In this document: positions 17,443 to 26,089 of the stretch, in pieces
Layout: each line of letters opens with the position of its first letter
How positions within the stretch are numbered: position 1 is the first letter of the stretch
From: Pyruvatibacter sp.
GTDB lineage: Bacteria; Pseudomonadota; Alphaproteobacteria; CGMCC-115125
Direction of reading: 5' to 3'
Assembly: GCF_040219635.1 (NCBI RefSeq)
Contig: NZ_JAVJSC010000004.1
Coordinates: 372,001 to 436,000 of the forward strand
DNA: 64,000 nucleotides
Notes under the pieces: model-generated
What the model was told of the DNA's origin: nothing
Database searches by the model: none
Seen by the model: the letters and a program-made list of their open reading frames with translations, nothing else
Position numbers and translations under genes: made by a program

Positions 17443-17580
17443 ATGTTGAGTCCACAGTTCGCAAAACGACTCGATCTTGTGTCCGTTAACGAAGGTTAAC
17501 TCATTGATTCCAAACAGAATCTTGACGGCGAATCACGGCTGACTCACACTCCGCCTCCATAAAAAGCTCTTGGGGGGCGT
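17443..17580 (+). promoter_or_regulatory. ccrM leader with six GANTC sites and a TTAA-N6-TTAA motif
   Basis: This 138-bp gap carries GANTC sites at 17448, 17468, 17506, 17517, 17530 and 17541, where about one every 256 bp is expected by chance. Two GTTAAC half-sites (17485-17490 and 17495-17500) resemble the TTAA-N7-TTAA box of CtrA, though the spacing is N6. In Caulobacter, ccrM is activated by CtrA and its promoter contains GANTC sites, so cell-cycle-dependent control by methylation state is a reasonable inference. A G-rich ribosome-binding site precedes the ATG. Confidence 0.55.
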
Positions 17581-18750
17581 ATGCGTACCAATAAGAGCCG
17601 CGCGGACAGCCGTGCGGCAGTAAGAAAAGTCGTCCCGAAAGCCCGCAAGGCATCGGACCGGACCGCCGGCGGGGTCAGCCGTCTTATCAACACCGTCATC
17701 AACGCCGACAGCATCGAGGCGCTGTCGCGGATGCCGGATGCCTGCGTGGATGTTGTGTTCGCGGACCCGCCCTACAATCTGCAGCTTGAAGGCGAGTTGC
17801 TGCGCCCCAACAACACACGTGTGGACGGCGTCGATGACGCGTGGGACCAGTTTGGTTCGTTTGCCCACTATGATGAGTTCACCCGCGCCTGGCTGAGCGA
17901 AGCGCATCGTGTGCTCAAGCCTACCGGCACACTATGGGTGATCGGCTCCTATCACAATATTTTCCGGGTCGGCGTGGCGTTGCAGGACATCGGCTTTTGG
18001 GTGCTCAACGACATTGTGTGGCGCAAGTCAAACCCGATGCCCAACTTTCGCGGACGGCGCTTTACCAATGCGCACGAGACCATGATCTGGGCCTCCAAGG
18101 GCCGTGACGCCAAAGGCTATACGTTCAACTACGACGCCATGAAGGCGTTGAACGACGACCTGCAGATGCGCTCGGACTGGGTGTTGCCCATCTGCTCCGG
18201 CGGGGAGCGGCTGAAAGACGATCAGGGGCAAAAAGCCCACCCGACGCAAAAGCCCGAAAGCCTGCTGCACCGGGTTATTCTGGCGTCGTCCTCGCCCGGC
18301 GACATTGTGCTGGACCCGTTCTTTGGCACCGGCACCACGGGTGCTGTTGCCAAGAAACTGGGCCGCCGGTTTATCGGCATTGAGCGCGATCCTCAGTATG
18401 CGGAACTTGCACGCCAGCGTATTGAGCGCGTCAGCCATGCAGACCCTGAAGCCATTGAAGTGACCCAGTCCAAGCGCGCACAACCCCGCGTGCCGTTTGG
18501 CACGCTGGTGGAACGCGGCATGATTGAGCCAGGCACGGTGCTGTATGGCCCCGGCAAACGCCACAAGGCGCGGGTGCGCGCCGACGGATCACTGGCGGCA
18601 ACAGGGGCCACCGGCTCCATTCACAAGATTGGTGCGCATGTGCAGGGGCAGGAAGCGTGCAACGGATGGACGTTCTGGCATTTGAAAACCGACGCGGGTC
18701 TCAAGCCCATTGACGTACTGCGCCAGAAGATACGCGCCGAAGCCAATTAG
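17581..18750 (+). CDS. ccrM: CcrM-type adenine-N6 DNA methyltransferase (GANTC)
   Basis: A beta-class adenine methyltransferase of 389 aa, expected to methylate the adenine of GANTC and link gene expression to DNA replication. The catalytic DPPY is at residues 62-65, and the SAM loop DPFFGTGTTGA follows later, the beta-class order. The C-terminal RAMA-type region (from about residue 300, PFGTLVERGMIEPGTVLYG) assists DNA recognition in CcrM. It starts at the ATG at 17581 after GGGGGG. The recognition site is inferred from family identity. The unusually GANTC-rich leader suggests self-regulation. Its stop overlaps the stop of mutY on the other strand. Confidence 0.95.
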   Translation: MRTNKSRADSRAAVRKVVPKARKASDRTAGGVSRLINTVINADSIEALSRMPDACVDVVFADPPYNLQLEGELLRPNNTRVDGVDDAWDQFGSFAHYDEFTRAWLSEAHRVLKPTGTLWVIGSYHNIFRVGVALQDIGFWVLNDIVWRKSNPMPNFRGRRFTNAHETMIWASKGRDAKGYTFNYDAMKALNDDLQMRSDWVLPICSGGERLKDDQGQKAHPTQKPESLLHRVILASSSPGDIVLDPFFGTGTTGAVAKKLGRRFIGIERDPQYAELARQRIERVSHADPEAIEVTQSKRAQPRVPFGTLVERGMIEPGTVLYGPGKRHKARVRADGSLAATGATGSIHKIGAHVQGQEACNGWTFWHLKTDAGLKPIDVLRQKIRAEAN

Positions 18751-19847
18751 CCCTGGCGCTTAGCCTTGAACTGCTTTGCGGCGTCAACGTCTGCGTGCGC
18801 CACAACTTTGCGCATGACGGTTGGCAGGGCGCGGGTGTGAAGGGCTTCAACGGGCACCCAGTCGCCAGGTGCCCTGCCGCGCGTTTTCACTTTTGCAGCA
18901 AACACTTTCAGCTCCAGCGCAAAATGCGTGAATACGTGAGTGACGGTGCCCGGCAGCGCCTGCCATTTGGCCGGCATTGGCGCTGCATCCTGTAAGGTGT
19001 CTTGATCGCGCCGCATTTCCAGCCACTCGCTGCCTGGGATTTCATCCATGCCGCCAAGCAAGCCACTTGGCGGGCGGGTGCGCACGAGCACATGGCCGTT
19101 GTGGTCGGTGAGCCAGAAAGCGGCACCGTAGCGCGTAGGCTTTGCTTTTTTGGGCGGCTTCACGGGTAGCGTTTCAGCAATTCCCAAGGCGTGGGCCTGA
19201 CAGTGCTCCGTCCACGGACAAAGTGCACAGGCGGGTTTTCTGGGAGAACACAGAGTTGCGCCAAGGTCCATAGTTGCCTGCGCAAAGTCGCCGGGGCGGG
19301 CACGCGGCACCAGCGTTTGCAGCACGGCGCGTATTTCAGTTTTGGCTGCGGGCAATGGTGTATTGATGGCAAAAAGGCGCGACATGACGCGCTCGACATT
19401 GCCGTCCATCACGGCGGCGGGCTGGTTGAACGCGATTGCCGCAATGGCGGCGGCTGTGTATGGGCCGATGCCGGGTAACGTCAGAAGCACTTCTTCGGTA
19501 TCGGGGAAAACGCCCCCATGCCGGTCCACCACAGCCATGGCGCAGGCATGCAGATTGCGGGCGCGGCTGTAGTACCCAAGGCCCGCCCACGCGCTCATTA
19601 CGTCAGGCGCAGGCGCTGCGGCCAGATCGCCGATCGTCGGCCACAGCCGGACAAACTTTTTAAAGTATGGACCAACGGTTTTGACCGTTGTTTGCTGCAA
19701 CATGATTTCTGACAGCCAGACGCGGTAGGGGTCTGGCTGCGTGCCGTTTTTTCGCGCTGCGGGCAAAATACGCCACGGCAGATCACGGGCATGACGGTCA
19801 TACCAGCGCAGCAGATCGCGGGCTTTGGGCGTGCGTTCCTGCGTCAT
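18747..19847 (-). CDS. mutY: A/G-specific adenine glycosylase
   Basis: MutY removes adenine mispaired with 8-oxoguanine or guanine. The 366-aa protein shows the catalytic Glu in SEIMLQQTTV, the helix-hairpin-helix LPGIGPYTAAAIAAIAF, the second catalytic Asp in VMDGNVERV, and a 4Fe-4S loop with the canonical C-x6-C-x2-C-x5-C spacing (CSPRKPACALCPWTEHC). A NUDIX-like C-terminal recognition domain follows. I start at the ATG at 19847 (MTQERTPKARDLL); ATG 19874 is an alternative and none has a clear ribosome-binding site. It converges on ccrM with overlapping stop codons. Confidence 0.95.
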   Translation of the reverse strand: MTQERTPKARDLLRWYDRHARDLPWRILPAARKNGTQPDPYRVWLSEIMLQQTTVKTVGPYFKKFVRLWPTIGDLAAAPAPDVMSAWAGLGYYSRARNLHACAMAVVDRHGGVFPDTEEVLLTLPGIGPYTAAAIAAIAFNQPAAVMDGNVERVMSRLFAINTPLPAAKTEIRAVLQTLVPRARPGDFAQATMDLGATLCSPRKPACALCPWTEHCQAHALGIAETLPVKPPKKAKPTRYGAAFWLTDHNGHVLVRTRPPSGLLGGMDEIPGSEWLEMRRDQDTLQDAAPMPAKWQALPGTVTHVFTHFALELKVFAAKVKTRGRAPGDWVPVEALHTRALPTVMRKVVAHADVDAAKQFKAKRQG

Positions 19848-20015
19848 TGTCGCTGTGTCATGTCGCCGTGTCATGTTGTCAAATGCACCCTGTAGCGGGG
19901 CAAAACCCCACGTTTTTGTGATCGCCAATGCTCTGACGCAGACTTAGCATGGCGTCTCAACCCGTCTAGCGTTAGACCTGTTTGTCATTCTGCAAATAAC
20001 CATCTCCAAATAACC

Positions 20016-20537
20016 ATGGTCCAAATGCCACCTTTTCGTCCCATTCCCCGCTCGGTGCCCAAGCGTCGGCTTGAGCTTAAGCCCCTGGGCAAAACTCTGG
20101 ACGGGCTGACGCGCAAGGCATTTACGAAGTTCGGCTTTGCGGACGACCATGTGCTGAAACGCTGGAGCGAAATCGTGGGTCCGCAGATGGCACGGCTGAC
20201 ATCGCCCGAACGGCTGTCGCGGCCCGTTAAAGGTACGGGCAAAGGCACACATAGCGGCAGCGTTTTGACGGTGCGCGTTGCGGGCGCTGCGGCCCTTGAG
20301 ATGCAGCATATGGCCCCGCAGCTAGTGGACAAGATCAACAGCTTTTATGGCCGTCCTGTGGTGGGCCGCCTCAAGCTGGTTCAGGGGCCGTTGCCCGACA
20401 AACCCAAATCGCGCAGCCACCCTAAACGCACGACGCCGCTCCCCGCAGTGAATACCGCGCGTTATCGCATTGACGACCCGGAGCTGGCAGGTGCGCTTGC
20501 AAGATTTGAAGCCGCCATTATGGCCAAGAGCGACTAG
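20016..20537 (+). CDS. DUF721 protein, possible DciA-type helicase loader
   Basis: A 173-aa basic protein of the DUF721 family. The central domain contains FGFADDHVLKRWSEIVGPQMARLTSPERL and a later segment LTVRVAGAAALEMQHMAPQLVDKINSFYG. DUF721 includes DciA, the replicative helicase (DnaB) partner used by most bacteria that lack DnaC, so a role in loading the helicase is possible but not proven for this branch. The basic Pro-rich linker near residues 125-145 is typical. It lies between mutY and a DsbA-like gene upstream of smc, as in many alphaproteobacteria. Confidence 0.82.
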   Translation: MVQMPPFRPIPRSVPKRRLELKPLGKTLDGLTRKAFTKFGFADDHVLKRWSEIVGPQMARLTSPERLSRPVKGTGKGTHSGSVLTVRVAGAAALEMQHMAPQLVDKINSFYGRPVVGRLKLVQGPLPDKPKSRSHPKRTTPLPAVNTARYRIDDPELAGALARFEAAIMAKSD

Positions 20538-20581
20538 ACTGCCCGAAGCCCTTTTTTGCACCGAGTATGGAGCCAACCCCA

Positions 20582-21277
20582 ATGAATGCCCGCACCCCTG
20601 AAACTGCCGATACACCGTCTGTCAGCCGCCGCACATTCGGCGCGCGACTGGCACTGACTGCCGTTGTGGCTGCAACGCTGGGCCTTGCCGCCTGTGGTGA
20701 CGCAGGCACCGGCAGCGCAGACAGTGCGGGCGGCAACCCGGCACTGGCAGTCGAGCATCCGCTTGGTGACATCACGCTGGGCGACCCCAATGCACCGGTG
20801 ACGCTGGTGGAATATGCGTCGTTTACCTGCGGGCATTGCGCGGCATTCCACACGGTGAACCTGCCGCCGCTGAAGGAAAAATACATCGAGACCGGCAAGG
20901 TGTTTTACATCTTCCGCGAATATCCGCTGGACCCGGTAGCCACCGCAGCTTCCATGCTGACGCGCTGTGTTTCGCCGGACCGGTATTTGCAGTTTGCGGA
21001 CGTGTTGTTTGCCCGCCAGCAGCAATGGGCCTTCAGCGAAGACCCGCGTGCGGCGCTTGAGGCGATTGCACGCCAGGGCGGCATTTCGTCAGGTCAGTTT
21101 GAAGCCTGCATGACCGATCAGGCGGTTCTGGACGGGCTGCGCGAGGTGCAGCGCCACGCCCAGGAAGACCTGCAAGTGCAGGCGACACCTACGATTTTTG
21201 TCGGCACCGAGAAGATCAACGGCAATCTGCCCTGGCCCGCCCTTGAAGAGATCATCACAAACCAGTTGCCCGGCTAA
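20582..21277 (+). CDS. DsbA-family thioredoxin-like lipoprotein
   Basis: A 231-aa exported thiol-disulfide protein. After a twin-arginine-like SRRTFGARLALT stretch and a hydrophobic segment comes the lipobox LAAC, so it is probably anchored in the membrane and faces the periplasm. The thioredoxin-fold domain has the active site CGHC in YASFTCGHCAAF and the cis-Pro loop QATPTIFVG. DsbA-like enzymes of this type often donate disulfides or reduce specific partners. The ATG at 20582 has GGAG nine bases upstream; an earlier ATG at 20567 is less likely. Gene order with DUF721 and smc is conserved in the class. Confidence 0.9.
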   Translation: MNARTPETADTPSVSRRTFGARLALTAVVAATLGLAACGDAGTGSADSAGGNPALAVEHPLGDITLGDPNAPVTLVEYASFTCGHCAAFHTVNLPPLKEKYIETGKVFYIFREYPLDPVATAASMLTRCVSPDRYLQFADVLFARQQQWAFSEDPRAALEAIARQGGISSGQFEACMTDQAVLDGLREVQRHAQEDLQVQATPTIFVGTEKINGNLPWPALEEIITNQLPG

Positions 21278-21300
21278 GCCGAATCGGCGGATCAAAAGGG

Positions 21301-21316
21301 TTAGCAAACCTTTAAC
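21301..21316 (+). promoter_or_regulatory. CtrA-like box upstream of smc
   Basis: TTAG, seven bases, then TTAAC, one mismatch from the CtrA consensus TTAA-N7-TTAAC. It lies about 76 bp before the smc start. Such sites occur by chance, so this is only a candidate. Confidence 0.25.
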
Positions 21317-21391
21317 GGCGCTGCGTGTTCGCTGTGAGCGACCGCGCAGCGCCTTATCCGGGGCGCCCATGTCAGGTGGGCGAACAGTATT

Positions 21392-24300
21392 TTGAAGCTT
21401 TCGCGTCTGCGGCTCACCGGCTTTAAGTCCTTCGTTGAACCCACCGAGCTCATTATCGAGAACGGGCTGACGGGGGTTGTCGGCCCCAACGGGTGCGGCA
21501 AATCCAACCTGCTGGAAGCGCTGCGCTGGGTAATGGGTGAAAGCTCCTACAAGTCCATGCGTGCCAGTGGCATGGATGACGTGATTTTTTCCGGCACGTC
21601 AGGCCGCCCGGCCCGCAACATGGCCGAAGTTGTGCTGGCGATCGAAAACAGCGACCGCACGGCACCAGCCGCCTTCAACAACGCGGACGAAATTGAAGTT
21701 TCCCGCCGCATCGAGCGCGAAATGGGCTCTGCCTACCGCATCAACGGGGCAGATGCGCGCGCGCGTGACGTGCAGACCTTCTTTGCAGATGCCTCCACCG
21801 GGGCGCATTCACCGGCGCTGGTGAAACAGGGGCAGATTGGCGAACTGATTTCGTCCAAGCCACAGGCGCGACGGCGTATTCTGGAAGAGGCTGCCGGCGT
21901 GTCCGGCCTCCACTCCCGGCGTCACGAAGCTGAACTGCGCCTCAAGAGCGCCGAGACCAATCTGGAACGCCTTGATGACGTCATGGCCCAGATTGAAGGC
22001 CAGTTGCAGAGCCTCAAGCGGCAGGCGCGGCAGGCAACACGCTTCCGCAATGTGTCGCGGGATATTCGGCGGGCGGAAGCGCAGGCGCTGTACCTGCGGC
22101 ATCGTGCGGCGTCCAACGTTGAAGCCACACATGTCACGGGACTTGAAGCCGCAGACCGCGCGGTGGCAAGTGCCACTGAGGAAACAGCCCGCACATCGCG
22201 GCTGCAGGTTGAAGCCTCGGCGAAACTGCCGGAACTGCGCGACACCGAGTCCCGCGCGGCGGCGGCCTATCACCGCCTGACGGTTGAGCGGGATCAATTG
22301 GCCAATGAGGCACGCCAGGCCGAACAGGCGCTTGAGCGGCTGGATGCCCTGCTGCGGCAAATCAACGACGATTTGACCCGCGAGCGTGATGGCATTGCGG
22401 ATACAACCGAGAGCCTCACGTCGCTGGGTGAGGAAGAAGCAACACTCAAGGCCGCTGATGCTGGTTCGGACGAGGCGCGCGCGCAGGCCGAAGCAGAGGT
22501 TGCGCGGCTGAGTGCCGAACTGACGCAGAAAGAAACCGGCGTTGAAACGCTTTCAAGCGAACTGGCGGAGCTTGCCGCGCGGCGTCAGGCACTGACCCGG
22601 CGCATTGATGAGACAAAAGCGCGGGCGCACAAGCTGGCGCAGGCACGCGACACGCTGGCCGCAGAGCGCGAACAGATTGCCCGCTCCGCCGATGTACAGG
22701 CCGCCATGGCAGGCCGACGCGCAGGCGTTGAGCGGACGCGCGAAGCCGTGCGTGCCGCAGAAGCCGCCACGCAGGATGCTGAGCGTGCCCGCACGCAGGC
22801 CGCCGCAACCGAAGAACAGGCGCGCGGGCCGCTTGGTTCAGCGCAGCAACGCCTTGGCAAGCTGGAAGCGGAAGCCTCCGCACTGGCAGACCTGTTGCGC
22901 GTTGCCGACGGTGATCTGTGGCCGCCGCTGATCGACAGCGTGTCGGTTCGTCCGGGCTTTGAGGCGGCATTGGGTGCTGCCCTTGGCGAAGACATTGAGC
23001 AGCCTGCCGACGAAGCAGCGCCGGTTCACTGGCACACATTGCCCGCCATTGACCATGCGCGCGGCCTGCCGGAAGGGGCGGAACCGCTCTCCACTTACGT
23101 GACCGGCCCCGCAGCCTTGCAGCGTCGGCTGTCGCATGTGGGGCTGGTGGACAAGGCGCTTGGCCGCGCGTTGCAGGCTCAGCTTTCGCCAGGGCAACGC
23201 CTTGTGTCCAAGCAAGGTGACCTGTGGCGGTGGGACGGGTTTACCGCGGCTGCCGACGCGCCGACCGCTGCCGCACAGCGTCTTGCCCAGCGCAATCGCC
23301 TTGCCGAACTTGATGCGGAGCTTGAAGCGGCCCGCGCCGAAGTAAAGCGTCTGGGCACTCTGCATGAGGCGGCACAGGCAGGCGTGCGCGATGCGGCGGC
23401 ACGCGAAAATGCCGTGCGTACCGAGTGGAAATCAGCACAGGCCGCGTTGACTGCCGCGCAGGATGCTTTGGCCGAAGCTGAGAAGGCCGCGTCGTCGCAG
23501 ATCACCCGGCTGGCCGCTGTTGATGACGGGCTGGCGCGCACTGCCAGCGACATTGAGGAAACCCGTGTGGCGCTTGAGGCGCTGACGGCAGAGGCGAATG
23601 CACTGCCGGACGAAGCTGAAAAGCGGTCAGCGTTTGATGCGCTGCGCGCGCAAGTACAAACCCTGCGCCAGGAAACCAGCCACGCGCGTGCCGCCTTTGA
23701 CGGGCTGGCACGCGAGGCTCAGGCGCGCACCCAGCGGCTGGCTGCCATCGGCATTGAACGCCAGCGCTGGCAGGCCCGGCTTGAAACAGCCAACCGGCAG
23801 ATCGCCACGCTGGAAGAGCGGCTTGCCTCAACCAAAGCGGAGCGCACAACGCTTGAGCAGGTGCCTGCGCAGGTGGAGGAAAAAGCCAAGGCGCTGATGG
23901 GGCTGTTGTCGGACTCGGAAAAAACCCGGCAGGATGCAGCGGATGCACTGGCCAGTGCGGAAAGCGACCTGGCCGAAGCCGACAAGGCGGCCAAAGAAGC
24001 CACCGCTGCCCTGAGCCAAGCGCGTGAAACACGGGCCCGCATTGATGCCATGCTGGAAGGCGCGCGCAACCAGGTGGCGGAGGCCGCCCGGCTCATTCAC
24101 GAAGCCTTTGAGGTGACGCCTGACGCTGTGCTGGCGGCGGCTGACATCAGCGATGACGAGGCGCTGCCGGAACTCGATGATGTGGAACGCAAGCTTGAGC
24201 GCTACAAGCGCGAGCGTGAAAACATGGGCGCGGTCAATCTGCGTGCCGAGGAAGAAAGCCGTGAGGCGCAGGAGCAGCTCGATTCCATGACGAGCGAGCG

Positions 24301-24850
24301 CAGCGACCTTGAACAGGCCATCGCCAAGCTGCGGCAGGGCATCGGCAGTCTCAACCGCGAAGGCCGCCAGCGTCTGATGGCAGCGTTTGACACGGTGAAC
24401 GAAAACTTCACCCGGCTGTTTACACGCCTGTTCGGCGGCGGCACGGCGCATCTGGAGCTTGTTGAATCGGATGATCCGCTGGAAGCAGGCCTTGAGATTT
24501 TTGCCCGCCCGCCCGGCAAGCGACTGACCACGCTGTCGCTGCTTTCTGGTGGCGAACAGGCATTGACGGCCATGTCGCTGATCTTTGCGGTGTTCCTCAC
24601 CAACCCGTCGCCCATCTGCGTGCTGGACGAAGTGGACGCACCGCTGGACGATGCCAATGTGGAACGGTTCTGCAAGCTGCTCAACGACATGCGCGGCGAA
24701 ACAGACACCCGCTTTTTGGTCATCACCCACCACCCCTTCACCATGTCACAGATGGACCGCCTGTTTGGTGTGACGATGGCAGAGCCGGGCGTCAGCCAGC
24801 TTGTGTCGGTTGATCTGGCCGGTGCCGAAGCCATCCGAGACGCGGTGTAG
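21392..24850 (+). CDS. smc: Chromosome segregation protein SMC
   Basis: SMC is the ATPase core of condensin, which organises and separates the replicated chromosome. The 1152-aa protein has the N-terminal Walker A GPNGCGKS at residues 31-38, about 800 residues of Ala/Glu/Arg-rich coiled coil with a hinge near the middle, and a C-terminal signature LLSGGEQALTAMSL followed by Walker B VLDEVDAPLDD. It starts at a TTG codon (21392), since the following residues match the conserved SMC opening (LSRLRLTGFKSFV) and an AGGTGGG motif lies upstream. ScpA and ScpB are not in the window. Confidence 0.97.
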   Translation: MKLSRLRLTGFKSFVEPTELIIENGLTGVVGPNGCGKSNLLEALRWVMGESSYKSMRASGMDDVIFSGTSGRPARNMAEVVLAIENSDRTAPAAFNNADEIEVSRRIEREMGSAYRINGADARARDVQTFFADASTGAHSPALVKQGQIGELISSKPQARRRILEEAAGVSGLHSRRHEAELRLKSAETNLERLDDVMAQIEGQLQSLKRQARQATRFRNVSRDIRRAEAQALYLRHRAASNVEATHVTGLEAADRAVASATEETARTSRLQVEASAKLPELRDTESRAAAAYHRLTVERDQLANEARQAEQALERLDALLRQINDDLTRERDGIADTTESLTSLGEEEATLKAADAGSDEARAQAEAEVARLSAELTQKETGVETLSSELAELAARRQALTRRIDETKARAHKLAQARDTLAAEREQIARSADVQAAMAGRRAGVERTREAVRAAEAATQDAERARTQAAATEEQARGPLGSAQQRLGKLEAEASALADLLRVADGDLWPPLIDSVSVRPGFEAALGAALGEDIEQPADEAAPVHWHTLPAIDHARGLPEGAEPLSTYVTGPAALQRRLSHVGLVDKALGRALQAQLSPGQRLVSKQGDLWRWDGFTAAADAPTAAAQRLAQRNRLAELDAELEAARAEVKRLGTLHEAAQAGVRDAAARENAVRTEWKSAQAALTAAQDALAEAEKAASSQITRLAAVDDGLARTASDIEETRVALEALTAEANALPDEAEKRSAFDALRAQVQTLRQETSHARAAFDGLAREAQARTQRLAAIGIERQRWQARLETANRQIATLEERLASTKAERTTLEQVPAQVEEKAKALMGLLSDSEKTRQDAADALASAESDLAEADKAAKEATAALSQARETRARIDAMLEGARNQVAEAARLIHEAFEVTPDAVLAAADISDDEALPELDDVERKLERYKRERENMGAVNLRAEEESREAQEQLDSMTSERSDLEQAIAKLRQGIGSLNREGRQRLMAAFDTVNENFTRLFTRLFGGGTAHLELVESDDPLEAGLEIFARPPGKRLTTLSLLSGGEQALTAMSLIFAVFLTNPSPICVLDEVDAPLDDANVERFCKLLNDMRGETDTRFLVITHHPFTMSQMDRLFGVTMAEPGVSQLVSVDLAGAEAIRDAV

Positions 24851-24873
24851 CCGTATTCTTTCGCACAACCAGC

Positions 24874-24900
24874 ATCCTCCCGCTTGACCGGGGGATCCAT
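24874..24900. repeat. Solo REP-like palindrome
   Basis: A single copy of the CCTCC-CTTGACC-GGGG palindrome, of the type that flanks the GIY-YIG cassette. It lies in the 99-bp gap between smc and the SRPBCC gene and has no partner arm within this gap. Confidence 0.75.
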
Positions 24901-24949
24901 CGGGCGTTGCATCGACTGTCATCGGTACAAAGAACAAGAGGCTGAAGCC

Positions 24950-25387
24950 ATGCCCTCCATCCAGATCGAAAAAACCATCAAGAGCACGCCTGAGAAGGTG
25001 TTTGATGTGGTGGCGCATCTGGATGTCTTTGCCCTCGCCGTTCCCTCCATCCGTGCGGCAGAATGCCTGACCGATATTGAGCGCGGCGTCGGCTGCCAGT
25101 ATCGGGTGGCCCGCCTGATCGCCGGACGTGAGCGGTCGACGATTTTTGAGGTCGTTGAATACGAGCCCATCGAAATGGTGCGCATCATGTCGGAGGCGGG
25201 AGGCGCCACGTGGGACGCAACCTTCGACATTTACAAAAAAGGCAAGAGCACGCAGCTTGTCTGGACCCTCGACGGCAAACCACAGACGCTCAAGGCGCGC
25301 ATGGCAGCACCATTGGTGATGGGCGGCATTGAGCGCGTGCTGGCGCCGGACCTGGATGCAGTCAAAATCTACTGTGAACGGGGCTGA
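24950..25387 (+). CDS. SRPBCC family protein
   Basis: A 145-aa protein of the START/Bet v1-like SRPBCC fold, a hydrophobic-ligand-binding cup. The opening IQIEKTIKSTPEKVFDVVAHLD and the ending LKARMAAPLVMGGIERVLAPDLDAVKIYCE match the polyketide-cyclase/SRPBCC group. The ligand is unknown. The ATG at 24950 follows an AAGAGG ribosome-binding site. It stands alone between smc and the atp operon, with a REP element upstream. No enzymatic residues can be assigned. Confidence 0.8.
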   Translation: MPSIQIEKTIKSTPEKVFDVVAHLDVFALAVPSIRAAECLTDIERGVGCQYRVARLIAGRERSTIFEVVEYEPIEMVRIMSEAGGATWDATFDIYKKGKSTQLVWTLDGKPQTLKARMAAPLVMGGIERVLAPDLDAVKIYCERG

Positions 25388-25744
25388 AACCGCCTTGCCG
25401 GGTGTCTATTTGCTGCAACGCGAAAGAGTCGGCACGAAACAGCGGCTGCGACACTTTGGAGAGCGCGTTTTTTGTCAATAAAAACATATAGTTACACCCC
25501 TTCCCGCGTTGCTTGACAGGGGGTATGGGCGAAACTATGGTGCGCCCGACTTCAACCCCAAGCGAAGCGTGTTGCAACGGTTTGCGGCGGGAATCCTTCC
25601 AGTTCATGTGGGCATTCGCCCCAAGGCAGGTCATCTACAGCGGTTTCATGCAGTGTCAGTCGGCTGGTCATGTCATGACCAAACGCAGATACCTTGCAGG
25701 GAATTGGCCGCACACCGTGAGAGCTTCAGGGTGTTTGCTGAGAG
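25388..25744. other. 357-bp intergenic region ahead of the atp operon
   Basis: No gene is supported here. The region contains an AT-rich stretch (about 25468-25495), followed by the predicted atp promoter at 25513-25541. That leaves a roughly 200-base untranslated leader before atpI. The leader holds no riboswitch class I recognise. Confidence 0.5.
25513..25541 (+). promoter_or_regulatory. Predicted sigma-70 type promoter for the atp operon
   Basis: A perfect TTGACA (25513-25518), a 17-base spacer and TATGGT (25536-25541). It faces atpI, about 200 bp downstream, and no other gene lies between. Confidence 0.5.
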
Positions 25745-26047
25745 ATGAACGCCATGGACGACAAACAGGATTTCGACCGCCGCCTCGACGAAGCACGCAA
25801 GCGGCGGGTGAACAACGGACCGGAAAACCGCCAAACGGCATTCGGTCAGGCCTTTCGCCTCTCAAGTGAGATGGTGGCGGGGGTTCTGGTCGGCGGGTTT
25901 ATCGGGTGGACATTGGATAACTGGCTGGGCACTGAGCCCTGGCTGCTGCTGGTGTTCTTCTTTTTTGGTATTGCTGCAGGCATTCTCAATGCCGTTCGCG
26001 CTGCCAACGAGATGAACAAACAGTCGAGCGACAAAAACGAAGACTAG
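25745..26047 (+). CDS. atpI: ATP synthase assembly/F0 protein AtpI
   Basis: A 100-aa membrane protein of the AtpI family, which assists c-ring assembly and possibly ion supply to the F0 sector. A charged N-terminus is followed by two hydrophobic segments, about residues 40-57 (VAGVLVGGFIGWTLD) and 64-84 (WLLLVFFFFGIAAGILNAV). It leads the F0 operon. The coordinates use the first ATG; the ATG at 25754 (MDDKQDF) has better spacing to the upstream GAGAG and may be the real start. Confidence 0.9.
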   Translation: MNAMDDKQDFDRRLDEARKRRVNNGPENRQTAFGQAFRLSSEMVAGVLVGGFIGWTLDNWLGTEPWLLLVFFFFGIAAGILNAVRAANEMNKQSSDKNED

Positions 26048-26089
26048 GTCGCGGCGTGTCGCGGTCATTATGGGTGTTAAGAGGCAAAG

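Noticed and set aside
25460..25495. AT-rich stretch with TTGTCA considered as a promoter
   Set aside because: No -10 box at acceptable spacing, whereas a much better match lies at 25513.
25513..25869. A 118-aa frame in the atp leader
   Set aside because: It runs over the predicted promoter and into atpI in another frame; its composition is not protein-like.
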